DNA from: CAZHYV01 sp964537055
GTDB lineage: Bacteria; Myxococcota_A; Polyangia; Palsa-1104; JAEUJZ01
Assembly (NCBI GenBank): GCA_964537055.1
Contig: CAZHYV010000007.1
Span: 157,947-221,946 of the forward strand
Direction of reading: 5' to 3'
DNA length: 64,000 nucleotides
Of the stretch, positions 26,889-34,787 are shown in pieces; position 1 is the first letter of the stretch; each line of letters begins with the position of its first letter. Under the pieces are notes generated by a model. The model saw only the letters and a program-made list of their open reading frames with translations. It was not told the origin of the DNA and searched no databases. The position numbers were made by a program, and so were the translations under genes.

Positions 26889-27932
26889 ATGTCTAAAAAA
26901 GATACAGGCCCTCTCGCCGAATTGAAGGAAGCTTTTCTCTCGGGGAACACCCCCGTGGTTTATCTTTATGGAAAGGAACCTTTTTTGATCAGGCAAGGAG
27001 TCGACTTTCTTCGAGAAACCCTTCTTGACCCCTCAACGAAGGATTTGAATCTACATCTATTGCAGGGAAGAGAAACATCTGCCTCGGAAATCCTGCAAGT
27101 AGCTCAAACGCTGCCCATGCTAGCAAAACACCGGTTGCTTCTCGTCTATGAGGCAGACAAAATACCGGCCCAGGAGTTGAACCAACTTGTGCCCTATTTG
27201 GAAAACCCTAACCCCACAAGTTGTGTATGTTTTGTGGCTGAAACTGCAGATGCTCGACTTAAATTCATCTCTTCTCTTAAAAAAGAGGGCCTGCTTCTAA
27301 AACTAGACCCCCTATCTACACGGCAGCTGCCTGCATTTATCCAGAGAGAGGCCTCTCTTTTGGGCATAAAATTTTCTAGAGAGGCAATCGATTTCATGGT
27401 TGAGGTTGGCGGTTCTGATTTAGGACAACTGCGGCATATGCTCGAACAACTCTCCTGCTTTGCACATGATCGCCTGGTGCAAGTAACAGATGTTGAGCTT
27501 TTTGTTGGTAGCCCTCAAGCTGATTCTGTCTTTGATCTGATTGATGCGGTCGCGTCTCAAGATAAGCCCAAAGCGTTAGTACGGTTGGAGCAGCTTTTAC
27601 GGGAGGATGAACCAGCTCTTCGCATGTTGACGCTTTTGGTCCGGCATACCAGGCATCTTTGGCAGATTCGATCGCTGCTAAATGGAAAGACGTCTCTCTC
27701 CCCTACAGAAATCGCACAATCTGTAGGTGTCCCTCCTTTTGTGGCAGTAAAATTACTTGCCCAAGCAAGGGCTCTCTCTAGTCAGCAAATTGAGTCTATT
27801 CAGGAAGCTCTCTTTCAAACAGAACAAAGCATCAAAAATAGTCGTATTTCAGATACCCACCATATGGAGCATCTTGTCCTTACAATATGCGAGAAACAAA
27901 AGCATGAGGGGACCCATAAAGTAACTGCGTGA
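26889..27932 (+). CDS. holA: DNA polymerase III delta subunit
   Basis: HolA is the clamp-loader delta subunit that opens the beta sliding clamp. 347 residues, typical length. Features: NTPVVYLYGKEPFLIRQGVD near residue 20 (degenerate P-loop region), EILQVAQTLPMLAKHRLL, the middle domain SREAIDFMVEVGGSDLGQLRHMLEQL near 165, and the collar-domain VRHTRHLWQIRSLL near 255. It is followed by rpsT on the opposite strand, an arrangement seen widely because holA and rpsT are often neighbours. Confidence 0.93.
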   Translation: MSKKDTGPLAELKEAFLSGNTPVVYLYGKEPFLIRQGVDFLRETLLDPSTKDLNLHLLQGRETSASEILQVAQTLPMLAKHRLLLVYEADKIPAQELNQLVPYLENPNPTSCVCFVAETADARLKFISSLKKEGLLLKLDPLSTRQLPAFIQREASLLGIKFSREAIDFMVEVGGSDLGQLRHMLEQLSCFAHDRLVQVTDVELFVGSPQADSVFDLIDAVASQDKPKALVRLEQLLREDEPALRMLTLLVRHTRHLWQIRSLLNGKTSLSPTEIAQSVGVPPFVAVKLLAQARALSSQQIESIQEALFQTEQSIKNSRISDTHHMEHLVLTICEKQKHEGTHKVTA

Positions 27933-27976
27933 TTTAGCAAGAGCTTGCGGTAGAGAGCTGCATGCTAGCGTAGAAG

Positions 27977-28273
27977 CTACGAAGCGGCCAAAGAAGCTTG
28001 CTGACCTTGCTTTACTTTTGCTAAGGCTTTGGCAAGACGGGAAATTTTTCGAGAAGCTGTTTTTCTTTTAAGCACACCCTTTTGAGCAGCCTTATCGAGT
28101 TGACAGGTAGCTGCGAACACTTGTTCCTCTACCTTCTCACCAGGCTTCGCAAGGGATAACGTATTTATAGCCTTTTTTACGATGGTTCGGGTCTTTGTTA
28201 AATGAAAGAGATTCCGTGCTCGTTGTTTAATGCGCTTGCGATTTTGCTTCTCTGCTGAACTTGTATTAGCCAA
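27977..28273 (-). CDS. rpsT: 30S ribosomal protein S20
   Basis: 98-residue three-helix protein of the small subunit. Sequence pattern: MANTSSAEKQNRKRIKQRAR, then KTRTIVKKAINTL and AQKGVLKRKTASRKISRLAK, typical S20. Strong ribosome-binding site (AGGAGG) before the ATG and a strong promoter upstream. Confidence 0.96.
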   Translation of the reverse strand: MANTSSAEKQNRKRIKQRARNLFHLTKTRTIVKKAINTLSLAKPGEKVEEQVFAATCQLDKAAQKGVLKRKTASRKISRLAKALAKVKQGQQASLAAS

Positions 28274-28320
28274 GAAATCCTCCTACTTCCTTTTCTTACT
28301 TTCTAAATAGAAACCCTAGT

Positions 28321-28349
28321 TGTATACGGAGATTTCTTCATTTTGTCAA
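28321..28349 (-). promoter_or_regulatory. Strong promoter for rpsT
   Basis: On the minus strand: TTGACA (28349-28344), 17-base spacer, TATACA (28326-28321). Five or six of six consensus bases match in each box, the best sigma-70 site seen in the window, about 50 bases upstream of the rpsT start. Confidence 0.8.
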
Positions 28350-28390
28350 GAAGTATGAATCCCCTTGTGAATCCCCGCTTGAGCGAAGAT

Positions 28391-29647
28391 TTAGGTCCCT
28401 ACTGTATAATCGTCTCGGTAAGCGATCTGCTCTGGGGTCAGAGTATCGATAGAGATCCCCATGGTTCTTAATTTTCTTAAAGCCAGATCTAAATCTTGCT
28501 CTTTGGGTAGGTCATGAACGGTCTTTGATAGCTGCTTCCCTTCGCGGCTAAGCTTCAATAAGGCCAAGGCTTGGTTTGCAAAGCTCATGTCCATGACTTC
28601 GGAAGGGTGCCCTTCGGCAGCGGCCAGATTCACCAAACGTCCCTGGGCTAAGATATAAATTTTATGACCGTTTGGCAGCGTGTACTCTTCGTTATTGGGG
28701 CGAATTTGACGTTTCGATACTGCAAGCTTTGCCAAATCAACCAGGTTAATTTCACAGTCATAGTGACCTGTGTTGCTGATGATGGCCCCCTCCTTCATAC
28801 TCTCGAAATGACGTTGAATGATGACGTCCTTCATGCCAGTGGCGGTGCAGAAGATATCGCCAACGCGGGCAGCTTCATCCATGGGGAGGACCTCGTACCC
28901 CTCTAAGGTAGCTTTCAGCGCTTGGATCGGATCAACCTCAGTAATGATAACTCTGCTTCCCATACCCCGAGCTCGCATCGCAAGCCCCTTGCCACAGTGC
29001 CCAAACCCTGCGATAACAAATACTTTTCCAGCCAGCATCACCGAAGTCGCACGAATGATTCCGTCAATGGTTGATTGGCCCGTCCCATAGACGTTATCAA
29101 AGTCCCATTTGGTTTCGGCATCGTTGACGGCAATGATAGGATATTTGAGGTCTCCTGCTTTGGCCATAGCCCTTAATCGATGAACGCCTGTGGTTGTCTC
29201 TTCGGTGCCCCCCTGGATCTCAGCAAGCCATTGTGAATATTTCTTGTGCAGCGTGAACACCAGATCCGCACCATCATCAACGGTAAGCGTGGGACGAAAC
29301 GCAAGCGTACTCTCAATACATGTGTAGAACTCTTCTCGGGTTAGCCCATGCCAGGCAAAAATAGAGATTCCCTCGTCGGCTAAAGCAGCCGCGACTTCAT
29401 CTTGCGTGGTGAGAGGATTACAACCCGACCATGCAATTTCTGCGCCAGCGGCACGGAGGGTTCGTAACAGAACGCCCGTCTCCTTCGTCACATGGAGACA
29501 ACCAGAGATCCGATGCCCCGAAAGAGGTTTGGTTTTTCGAAATTCTTCTCGGAGCGCCATCAAGACTGGCATGCGGGACTCTGCCCAATCAATTAATAAT
29601 CGTCCCTGGTTTGCCAATGTAATATCTTTGATCTTAAATGAGGCCAT
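28391..29647 (-). CDS. ahcY: Adenosylhomocysteinase
   Basis: S-adenosyl-L-homocysteine hydrolase, which removes the product inhibitor of methylation. The start is put at 29647 (MASFKIKDITLANQGR) because GGGAGAG lies just upstream; a longer frame adds 12 unlikely residues. 418 residues is the shorter subtype without the 40-residue insertion of many proteobacterial enzymes. Signatures: SGCLHVTKETGVLLRTL, WSGCNPLTTQDEVAAAL, the Rossmann loop VIAGFGHCGKGLAMRARGMG, and FDNVYGTGQSTIDGI. It closes the SAM cycle for the methyltransferases in the window. Confidence 0.96.
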   Translation of the reverse strand: MASFKIKDITLANQGRLLIDWAESRMPVLMALREEFRKTKPLSGHRISGCLHVTKETGVLLRTLRAAGAEIAWSGCNPLTTQDEVAAALADEGISIFAWHGLTREEFYTCIESTLAFRPTLTVDDGADLVFTLHKKYSQWLAEIQGGTEETTTGVHRLRAMAKAGDLKYPIIAVNDAETKWDFDNVYGTGQSTIDGIIRATSVMLAGKVFVIAGFGHCGKGLAMRARGMGSRVIITEVDPIQALKATLEGYEVLPMDEAARVGDIFCTATGMKDVIIQRHFESMKEGAIISNTGHYDCEINLVDLAKLAVSKRQIRPNNEEYTLPNGHKIYILAQGRLVNLAAAEGHPSEVMDMSFANQALALLKLSREGKQLSKTVHDLPKEQDLDLALRKLRTMGISIDTLTPEQIAYRDDYTVGT

Positions 29648-29769
29648 TGCATTCTCTCCCTTACCAAGAAAGCCATTATGCAAATTTTTTCAGAATCGTA
29701 AAAAGATTTCTGTCGTTTTGCTAAAATGTTTTTGATCGGATCGAGTCTGTTCATGGCATAACTAACCAA

Positions 29770-30594
29770 GTGAGCCTTTCTAAGATCATTCCCAAAGAGC
29801 AGCTTTCGTTTTCTCAAATCCTTCTCTTGTTTGTTATTACGGTTCTCCTCCTTCTTGGTTTTGGGATGCTTGCAGGACGCTATCACCTAGGCCCTTTTGG
29901 GATTGTTTTAAGCCAACTTTTTGCAGTCCTGCTACCGGCAGTGTTTTTTTCACATCATCGACGTGAAGAATTCCTGAAATCGGTCGGTCTTAAGCCCTGG
30001 ATTCCTTCTTTTGCGATCTTTGGAACTCTTTTTGGAATTTGTTGGTTTCTCGTGATTCTGTGCTGGATTCAACCCTGTGTGGAACGATTTTTTCCTCTGA
30101 CATTGCAGGAACAAGAAAAAATCCTATCTCTGCTCCGCCCCGATACAAGCCTTAGTGCACTCGCCGTTAATCTTCTCTGCTTTGCTTGGTTTCCAGCATT
30201 TTGTGAGGAAATTCTGTTTCGGGGAACTCTGCTTCCTGCGATTGCCTCGATAGAAATTCTCAAGCAGAGTCCCTTTTGGAAGAGAGGTGGGATTGCTCTT
30301 CTCCTTTCATCTCTATTTTTTGGAATCTTTCACCTGTCTTTTGGCAAAGGAGTGATGACCTTTTTTTTAGGTCTTGGATTTGGGGTTGTGGTGCTGATTA
30401 CAAGATCCTTGTGGGCCAGCATCTTTATGCATGCAACGAACAACACGATTGTTCTTCTCCTACTGCGAAAGAACTTAGGAGATGACGGTTTGACACTAAA
30501 ACAAAAGCTAATCGCTACAGGGATTGCCTTTTTGCTAGGTCTAAGTCTAATAAGATACACTCTTGCTCAAAAAATCCCCTCTGAGGCAAGATAG
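29770..30594 (+). CDS. CPBP family intramembrane metalloprotease (CAAX-type)
   Basis: A 274-residue membrane protein with seven or eight spans, GTG start. The signature EEILFRGTLLPAI near residue 141 holds the paired glutamates and arginine, followed by FFGIFHLSFGKG and MHATNNT, the three conserved motifs of the CPBP (Abi) family. Members process CAAX proteins, bacteriocin immunity or regulated membrane proteins; the substrate here is unknown. It is divergent from ahcY by about 120 bases. Confidence 0.88.
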   Translation: MSLSKIIPKEQLSFSQILLLFVITVLLLLGFGMLAGRYHLGPFGIVLSQLFAVLLPAVFFSHHRREEFLKSVGLKPWIPSFAIFGTLFGICWFLVILCWIQPCVERFFPLTLQEQEKILSLLRPDTSLSALAVNLLCFAWFPAFCEEILFRGTLLPAIASIEILKQSPFWKRGGIALLLSSLFFGIFHLSFGKGVMTFFLGLGFGVVVLITRSLWASIFMHATNNTIVLLLLRKNLGDDGLTLKQKLIATGIAFLLGLSLIRYTLAQKIPSEAR

Positions 30595-30617
30595 CGTCAG
30601 TGACTCGAGGCATGAAT

Positions 30618-31229
30618 TTATAAGGAAGATAGCGTTAGCGATTCCAGACATGACTTGATATCATCAGCAGAGGGAAGTGCTTGCGACTCAGGAAGCAAAT
30701 AACGGACTCGTCCTTGAGGGTCAATCAAATAAAGTTCCGATGATGTCACCCCATATTGGTGTGCCACTTCCTGGTTAGGATCAAGCAGCAAATACATCTT
30801 ATTGCTTCGATAGGATAACATCTTCTTCTGGTAGACTTCTTGTTCTTTCGAATCTTTTCCTGAAATTATCAACATATACGAGGCGTTTTCTAGGCGAGAG
30901 GTTATTTTTAAGAGACGTTCCACCCTCTCTTCGCAGGTAGGACAGTCCTTCTTTACAAACTGAAGCAAGATGATCTCTCCTTGGAGAGAAGAAAGAGAAA
31001 CCTTCTTTCCTTGAGAATCAGGTAAAGAGAAATCTGGCGCAGGATGTGGAAACCCCCCAAGCGATTCATTCCCCTGTTGCGAGAATAGCAAACAAGAGGC
31101 TTCTTTTGCTCGCTGTTCGCCAAGCTGCCCTTTCCTTATGGCTTCTTTCAAGATCGAAACGAAGAGGAGGACGATTCCAATTTGAATCAATGAAAGGAGT
31201 GCGTAAATGAGAACCGATCTAGCCTTCAC
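30618..31229 (-). CDS. Membrane-anchored redoxin (TlpA/AhpC-TSA type)
   Basis: 203 residues. An N-terminal membrane anchor (LLSLIQIGIVLLFVSIL) is followed by a periplasmic redoxin domain from about residue 63 (HPAPDFSLPDSQGKKVSLSSL). The active site is C96-P-T-C99 in VKKDCPTCEER. CPxC in a redoxin points to thiol-disulfide exchange, for example cytochrome c maturation or peroxide reduction. The gene overlaps the 3' end of the thioesterase gene upstream by 11 bases, so the two are translated together. Confidence 0.8.
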   Translation of the reverse strand: MKARSVLIYALLSLIQIGIVLLFVSILKEAIRKGQLGEQRAKEASCLLFSQQGNESLGGFPHPAPDFSLPDSQGKKVSLSSLQGEIILLQFVKKDCPTCEERVERLLKITSRLENASYMLIISGKDSKEQEVYQKKMLSYRSNKMYLLLDPNQEVAHQYGVTSSELYLIDPQGRVRYLLPESQALPSADDIKSCLESLTLSSL

Positions 31230-31749
31230 GGGTTTCCCCTAGGGGATGCAATCCGTGAGTGCGTAATCCTATTGAATGGCATAACGAATCAAACTTTTCC
31301 CTGAGTTCGATGGGAACAGGGACCCGTTCAAACCGAGCTGGGTCTAAGGGAACGTGCACTGTCTGGACGACTGCGACGGCACGTTTCTGCTCCTTCTCCA
31401 CCAACCGGTAACCTAGCGCGTATTTCGTTTCTCTATGCTTTATCTTCACAAGCTGAACCTCCACTTCATCCAAAAATCGTAGCGGAGAAAGAAAATCAGC
31501 CTCTGAATGAACGATCGGAATCACCAGTTTTAATACCTTAAGGTTCTCTTTAAAAAAGGGCCCTAGCGATTGAAAGAAATCCATGTAGGCGTCATGGCAG
31601 GCCTCTATGATTTTGGTAAAGAATACAATGCCTGCCGCATCAATATCCTGAAGGCGAACCTGCCATGGATAAGTATGGTAGACGGTTCTCGAAGAAACCA
31701 GCTCTTCCCTCGTAAAATGCAGCTCTGACATGATATTGGTTGATAGCAA
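31219..31749 (-). CDS. Hotdog-fold acyl-CoA thioesterase (possible DHNA-CoA hydrolase)
   Basis: 176 residues, 4-hydroxybenzoyl-CoA thioesterase type. The signature is VRLQDIDAAGIVFFTKIIE near residue 32, with the conserved aspartate followed by the glycine/phenylalanine turn. Such enzymes hydrolyse aryl- or acyl-CoA; DHNA-CoA hydrolase (MenI) of the menaquinone pathway belongs here. Because menA, menC and menE are 25 kb away and the other men genes are absent, MenI is only a possibility. The coding end overlaps the redoxin start. The 5' end overlaps, by up to 20 bases, the longest frame of the divergent oxidoreductase. Confidence 0.75.
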   Translation of the reverse strand: MLSTNIMSELHFTREELVSSRTVYHTYPWQVRLQDIDAAGIVFFTKIIEACHDAYMDFFQSLGPFFKENLKVLKLVIPIVHSEADFLSPLRFLDEVEVQLVKIKHRETKYALGYRLVEKEQKRAVAVVQTVHVPLDPARFERVPVPIELREKFDSLCHSIGLRTHGLHPLGETREG

Positions 31750-31798
31750 AATGCAGGTAGATCGTCAATGCGAACTATGCTACGATGTGCAAATTCGA

Positions 31799-32512
31799 AT
31801 GGCTGGTCAAGTTCACTACGCACGTTTTACACATAAACAGGTGGTTGCCGACGACACGGTAGAATTTCGCTTTGTGCCACTGGAAGAGTTTCGTTTCCGA
31901 CCAGGACAGTTTATCTCGATCCAGGCGGGAGTCGATAAAAATGATCATCCCATCTTACGGAGCTACTCGATTGCTTCGATGGCTGATACAAAAGATCTAG
32001 TGCTTGTCGTAAGGATGATCCCGGAGGGGCAAGGAACAAAATTTTTTCAAAGTCTTTCTCTAGGAGAAACCATCCGTTTTACGGGGCCGATGGGCTTCTT
32101 TGTCAATGAACTCTCTCATGCTGGAGACATTGTCTATGCAGCCACAGGAACAGGGATGGCACCTCTTTATCCTATGATTGAAGAAACTCTCCTTCGGGAA
32201 GAGCAAGGGCGAGTTTTTCTTTATTGGGGTGTCAGGCATGAAACGGATCTTTTTCAAAGGGCAGAACTTTTACGCCTGCAAAAAATATCCCATCGCCTTG
32301 AAACCTTTATCTATGTATCAAAACCTCATTCACACTATGAAGGACATCGAGGAAGAATTATTGACCCCATCCTGACCAAACTTCCCCATCTGCAATCCCC
32401 AACCTTCTATTTGTGCGGGAATGGAAGCATGATTCAAGAGTTAAAGCAGGCGCTTGTTTCGAAGGGCGTCGAGCGAAAGCGACAAATCCGAACGGAAGCC
32501 TTCTTTGATTAA
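31799..32512 (+). CDS. FAD-binding oxidoreductase (ferredoxin-NADP reductase type)
   Basis: A two-domain flavin reductase. The FAD part has RFRPGQFISIQAGVD and the RxYS-like motif LRSYSIASMAD; the NAD(P) part has VYAATGTGMAPLYPMIEETL (glycine-rich loop) and the C-terminal YLCGNGSMIQELKQAL. I prefer the start MAGQVHYARF at 31799 (237 residues) because the longer frame from 31730 (260 residues) overlaps the divergent thioesterase start. No iron-sulfur cluster domain is attached, so it resembles ferredoxin/flavodoxin-NADP reductase or phenol-hydroxylase-type reductases without the ferredoxin part. Partner unknown. Confidence 0.85.
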   Translation: MAGQVHYARFTHKQVVADDTVEFRFVPLEEFRFRPGQFISIQAGVDKNDHPILRSYSIASMADTKDLVLVVRMIPEGQGTKFFQSLSLGETIRFTGPMGFFVNELSHAGDIVYAATGTGMAPLYPMIEETLLREEQGRVFLYWGVRHETDLFQRAELLRLQKISHRLETFIYVSKPHSHYEGHRGRIIDPILTKLPHLQSPTFYLCGNGSMIQELKQALVSKGVERKRQIRTEAFFD

Positions 32513-32583
32513 TGAGAAATTTTTGTGGAGCGCTTCCAAATTTGTGATACATAAGAAAGATTCTTTGAGCAAAGGAGACTGGA

Positions 32584-32784
32584 ATGGCTTCGAATCTTAA
32601 TGGGGTGAAGGTATTTTCGGCAACGAAAGCAAGGGAACGAGAAGAGTTAGGAGAAACAATTACTCGCTGGATGCGTTCGAATCCAAACATTCAGATTGTG
32701 GATAAAATTGTTACCCAAAGCTCTGATCAAGAATTTCACTGCTTAACCATCACGCTCTTTTACGTGGAAAAGCTCACTTCGTAA
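32584..32784 (+). CDS. Small conserved-looking protein
   Basis: 66 residues with a strong ribosome-binding site (AAAGGAG, ten bases before the ATG). It is compact, with a charged helix (ATKAREREELGETITRWM) and a beta-type end (DQEFHCLTITLFY). This resembles small proteins I have seen annotated as hypothetical in delta-proteobacterial genomes, but I cannot name a family. It is followed after 25 bases by another small gene on the same strand. Confidence 0.65.
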   Translation: MASNLNGVKVFSATKAREREELGETITRWMRSNPNIQIVDKIVTQSSDQEFHCLTITLFYVEKLTS

Positions 32785-32809
32785 CCCATCTTCTTTTGAG
32801 ACAACTTGC

Positions 32810-33055
32810 ATGGATAAACTACGAGATTTGGTAAGCCATCGCGTTACCTTTGCCTACGAAAATGAAACGTTCCTCACGGGGTATGTGGCCGCCTGCCGCC
32901 CTGCCGAAGGGCCTGTTCGGATCTTACAACTAAGCCGGGTTGAGATCACTGATGATCGTGGAGTTATTCTTGAACAGCACCGCGAGCTGGTGGTCATTCC
33001 CTCGGTATTAATAGATTACCGGGTTGCGGAAGGTCCGTCTGCACAGCCGCGGTAA
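32810..33055 (+). CDS. Small hypothetical protein
   Basis: 81 residues, beginning MDKLRDLVSHRVTFAYENET. The sequence is a beta-rich sheet pattern with FLTGYVAACRP and ILQLSRVEIT, which suggests a single small fold of Sm- or barrel-like type; no family identified. It probably shares a transcript with the preceding 66-residue gene. The 3' end faces the isocitrate dehydrogenase gene. Confidence 0.55.
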   Translation: MDKLRDLVSHRVTFAYENETFLTGYVAACRPAEGPVRILQLSRVEITDDRGVILEQHRELVVIPSVLIDYRVAEGPSAQPR

Positions 33056-33103
33056 TCCCTGAGTCCACCCCTGAGAAAGCCTACTGCCTACCGTCTAGGT
33101 TTC

Positions 33104-34576
33104 TTAGTCTCCCTGCCCCGTAGAAAACCCGAGGACCCCATCAAAGCTGTACAAGCTCTCTGTCTGCACTACATCAAATCCTTGACGATACACCTCTTGG
33201 AGAAGAGTGACGATCTCTTGCGAGGGAAGTTCCTTTTCTTGAGCGTTCGACAAGAACCGGCAGCGCCAATGATCGGTGCACAGCGTTTCGGGCAAGCCTT
33301 TCGGAAAGACCTGGACGCCCCGGTTTGTGATCATCTGAAGCGAAAGCATCGAGGTCTTGATGCTACGAAGCTTCTCTCCCAGCATCTCTTTGGTGCCTTG
33401 GTTCCAATCCAAAAATACATCGACACCCACGAGGGACTTTTTGGCCTTGGGTCGATGTGATGGAGGTTGAACCGTAGCCCAGTGGTCGAGTTTCTGCATA
33501 GACTCTTTCTGGACAGAATAATAGACAGCAGGGAGCGTTTTGGGCTCGTAGCCTAACCGCTCAATGACTGCCTGCGCAAAAGACTGTGTGCCCACTTTTT
33601 TCGTACTTTTTCCTTCGGTATAAATATCGTACGTATGAATGCCATCCTCCAAGGTACAAAGCCATGCGTTGTGAACTCGGGTGGCGGCTTCCGCCTGGCC
33701 AATGTGGACAAGCATCATCACACCAGCAAGCAAAAGGCCCGAGGGATTGGCAACATCCTGACCAGCTCGGGAAGGAGCCGAGCCGTGAATAGCTTCGAAC
33801 ATGGCAGCTTGGGTACCAATGTTGGCAGAACCCGCAAGCCCGACGGAACCTGCAATTTGCGCCGCCACATCTGAGAGGATGTCTCCGTAAAGATTGGGCA
33901 TCACGACGACTTCAAAACGTTCGGGCGTGTCTGCCAAACGGGCAGCACCAATATCTACGATCAAATGCTCGTTTTGAATCTCGGGATATTCTTTAGCAAT
34001 TTCGTCGAAGACTTTATGAAAAAGCCCATCAGACATTTTCATAATATTATCCTTGGTGAAACAAGTTACCTTTTTGCGATGGTGATTTTTCGCGTACTCA
34101 AAGGCATATCGCACGATGCGTTCGCAGCCTGGCCGGCTGATAAGCTTGAGGCTCTGAAACACCTCTTCGGTCTGACGATACTCAATGCCTGTATATAGAT
34201 CTTCTTCATTTTCCCGGATCACAACGACATTCATCCCAGGATGAAGAGTTTTTACAAAAGGTGCATACGCTACACAAGGACGAACGTTTGCATAAAGCCC
34301 CAGGCTTGTCCGTACTGTCACATTTAGACTTTTGTACCCTCCCCCTTGCGGCGTTGTAATGGGCGCCTTTAAAAAGACCTTTGTTCGACGCAAAGATTCC
34401 CATGCACTTGGCTCGATCCCTGTCTCGATCCCACGCTTATATACACTCTCGCCAATTTGGATCGTTTCAATATCAAGCCTAGCACCTGCCGCCTGTAGAA
34501 TTCTCAGCGTTGCCGTCATAATCTCTGGTCCAATGCCGTCGCCGTAAGCCACTGTGATCGGGGTTGTCTGGGTCAT
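33104..34576 (-). CDS. icd: NADP-type isocitrate dehydrogenase, long C-terminal form
   Basis: An isocitrate/isopropylmalate dehydrogenase superfamily enzyme of 490 residues, start MTQTTPITVAYGDGIG at 34576 with an AGAGG Shine-Dalgarno site. Key parts: DGIGPEIM, NVTVRTSLGLYANVRP (substrate arginines), VVIRENEEDLYTGIE, the YGDILSDVAAQIAG metal site, and EAIHGSAPSRAGQDVANPSG. The extension beyond about residue 345 (STKKVGTQSFAQAVIERLG and onward, about 140 residues) matches the long Thermus/Rickettsia-type IDH rather than the 416-residue E. coli enzyme. The coenzyme cannot be fixed by eye. It feeds 2-oxoglutarate to the TCA cycle and is not in an operon. Confidence 0.9.
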   Translation of the reverse strand: MTQTTPITVAYGDGIGPEIMTATLRILQAAGARLDIETIQIGESVYKRGIETGIEPSAWESLRRTKVFLKAPITTPQGGGYKSLNVTVRTSLGLYANVRPCVAYAPFVKTLHPGMNVVVIRENEEDLYTGIEYRQTEEVFQSLKLISRPGCERIVRYAFEYAKNHHRKKVTCFTKDNIMKMSDGLFHKVFDEIAKEYPEIQNEHLIVDIGAARLADTPERFEVVVMPNLYGDILSDVAAQIAGSVGLAGSANIGTQAAMFEAIHGSAPSRAGQDVANPSGLLLAGVMMLVHIGQAEAATRVHNAWLCTLEDGIHTYDIYTEGKSTKKVGTQSFAQAVIERLGYEPKTLPAVYYSVQKESMQKLDHWATVQPPSHRPKAKKSLVGVDVFLDWNQGTKEMLGEKLRSIKTSMLSLQMITNRGVQVFPKGLPETLCTDHWRCRFLSNAQEKELPSQEIVTLLQEVYRQGFDVVQTESLYSFDGVLGFSTGQGD

Positions 34577-34600
34577 ACATCCTCTCTTTAATAAAAACAA

Positions 34601-34787
34601 CCTACGCTAAAGCAAAACCGTAGGACTAGGCAAGCCTGAACTTAATTCGGGCCATGATTTGGGATGGGGGAAAATGAAGACACTTTCTGGATAATCAACA
34701 GCGAAGTTGTTGTTTATTTCGATAATCAACAAGAGTGCTGTTGATTGTCCGCACTCAGGGCAATGACAACGTGATTTAAGGCTGGCC
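34601..34787. repeat. Intergenic inverted repeats
   Basis: Between icd and the FAD monooxygenase. AATCAACAGC (34693-34702) and GCTGTTGATT (34737-34746) are a perfect 10-bp inverted pair; inside lies another pair, TTGTTG and CAACAA. CGATAATCAACA and GGATAATCAACA repeat the same core directly. The structure could be a bidirectional terminator or a small repeat unit. Confidence 0.45.

Noticed and set aside
29600..29770. SAH riboswitch before ahcY
   Set aside because: The 120-base gap to the divergent gene shows no GC-rich paired elements of the known SAH aptamer.
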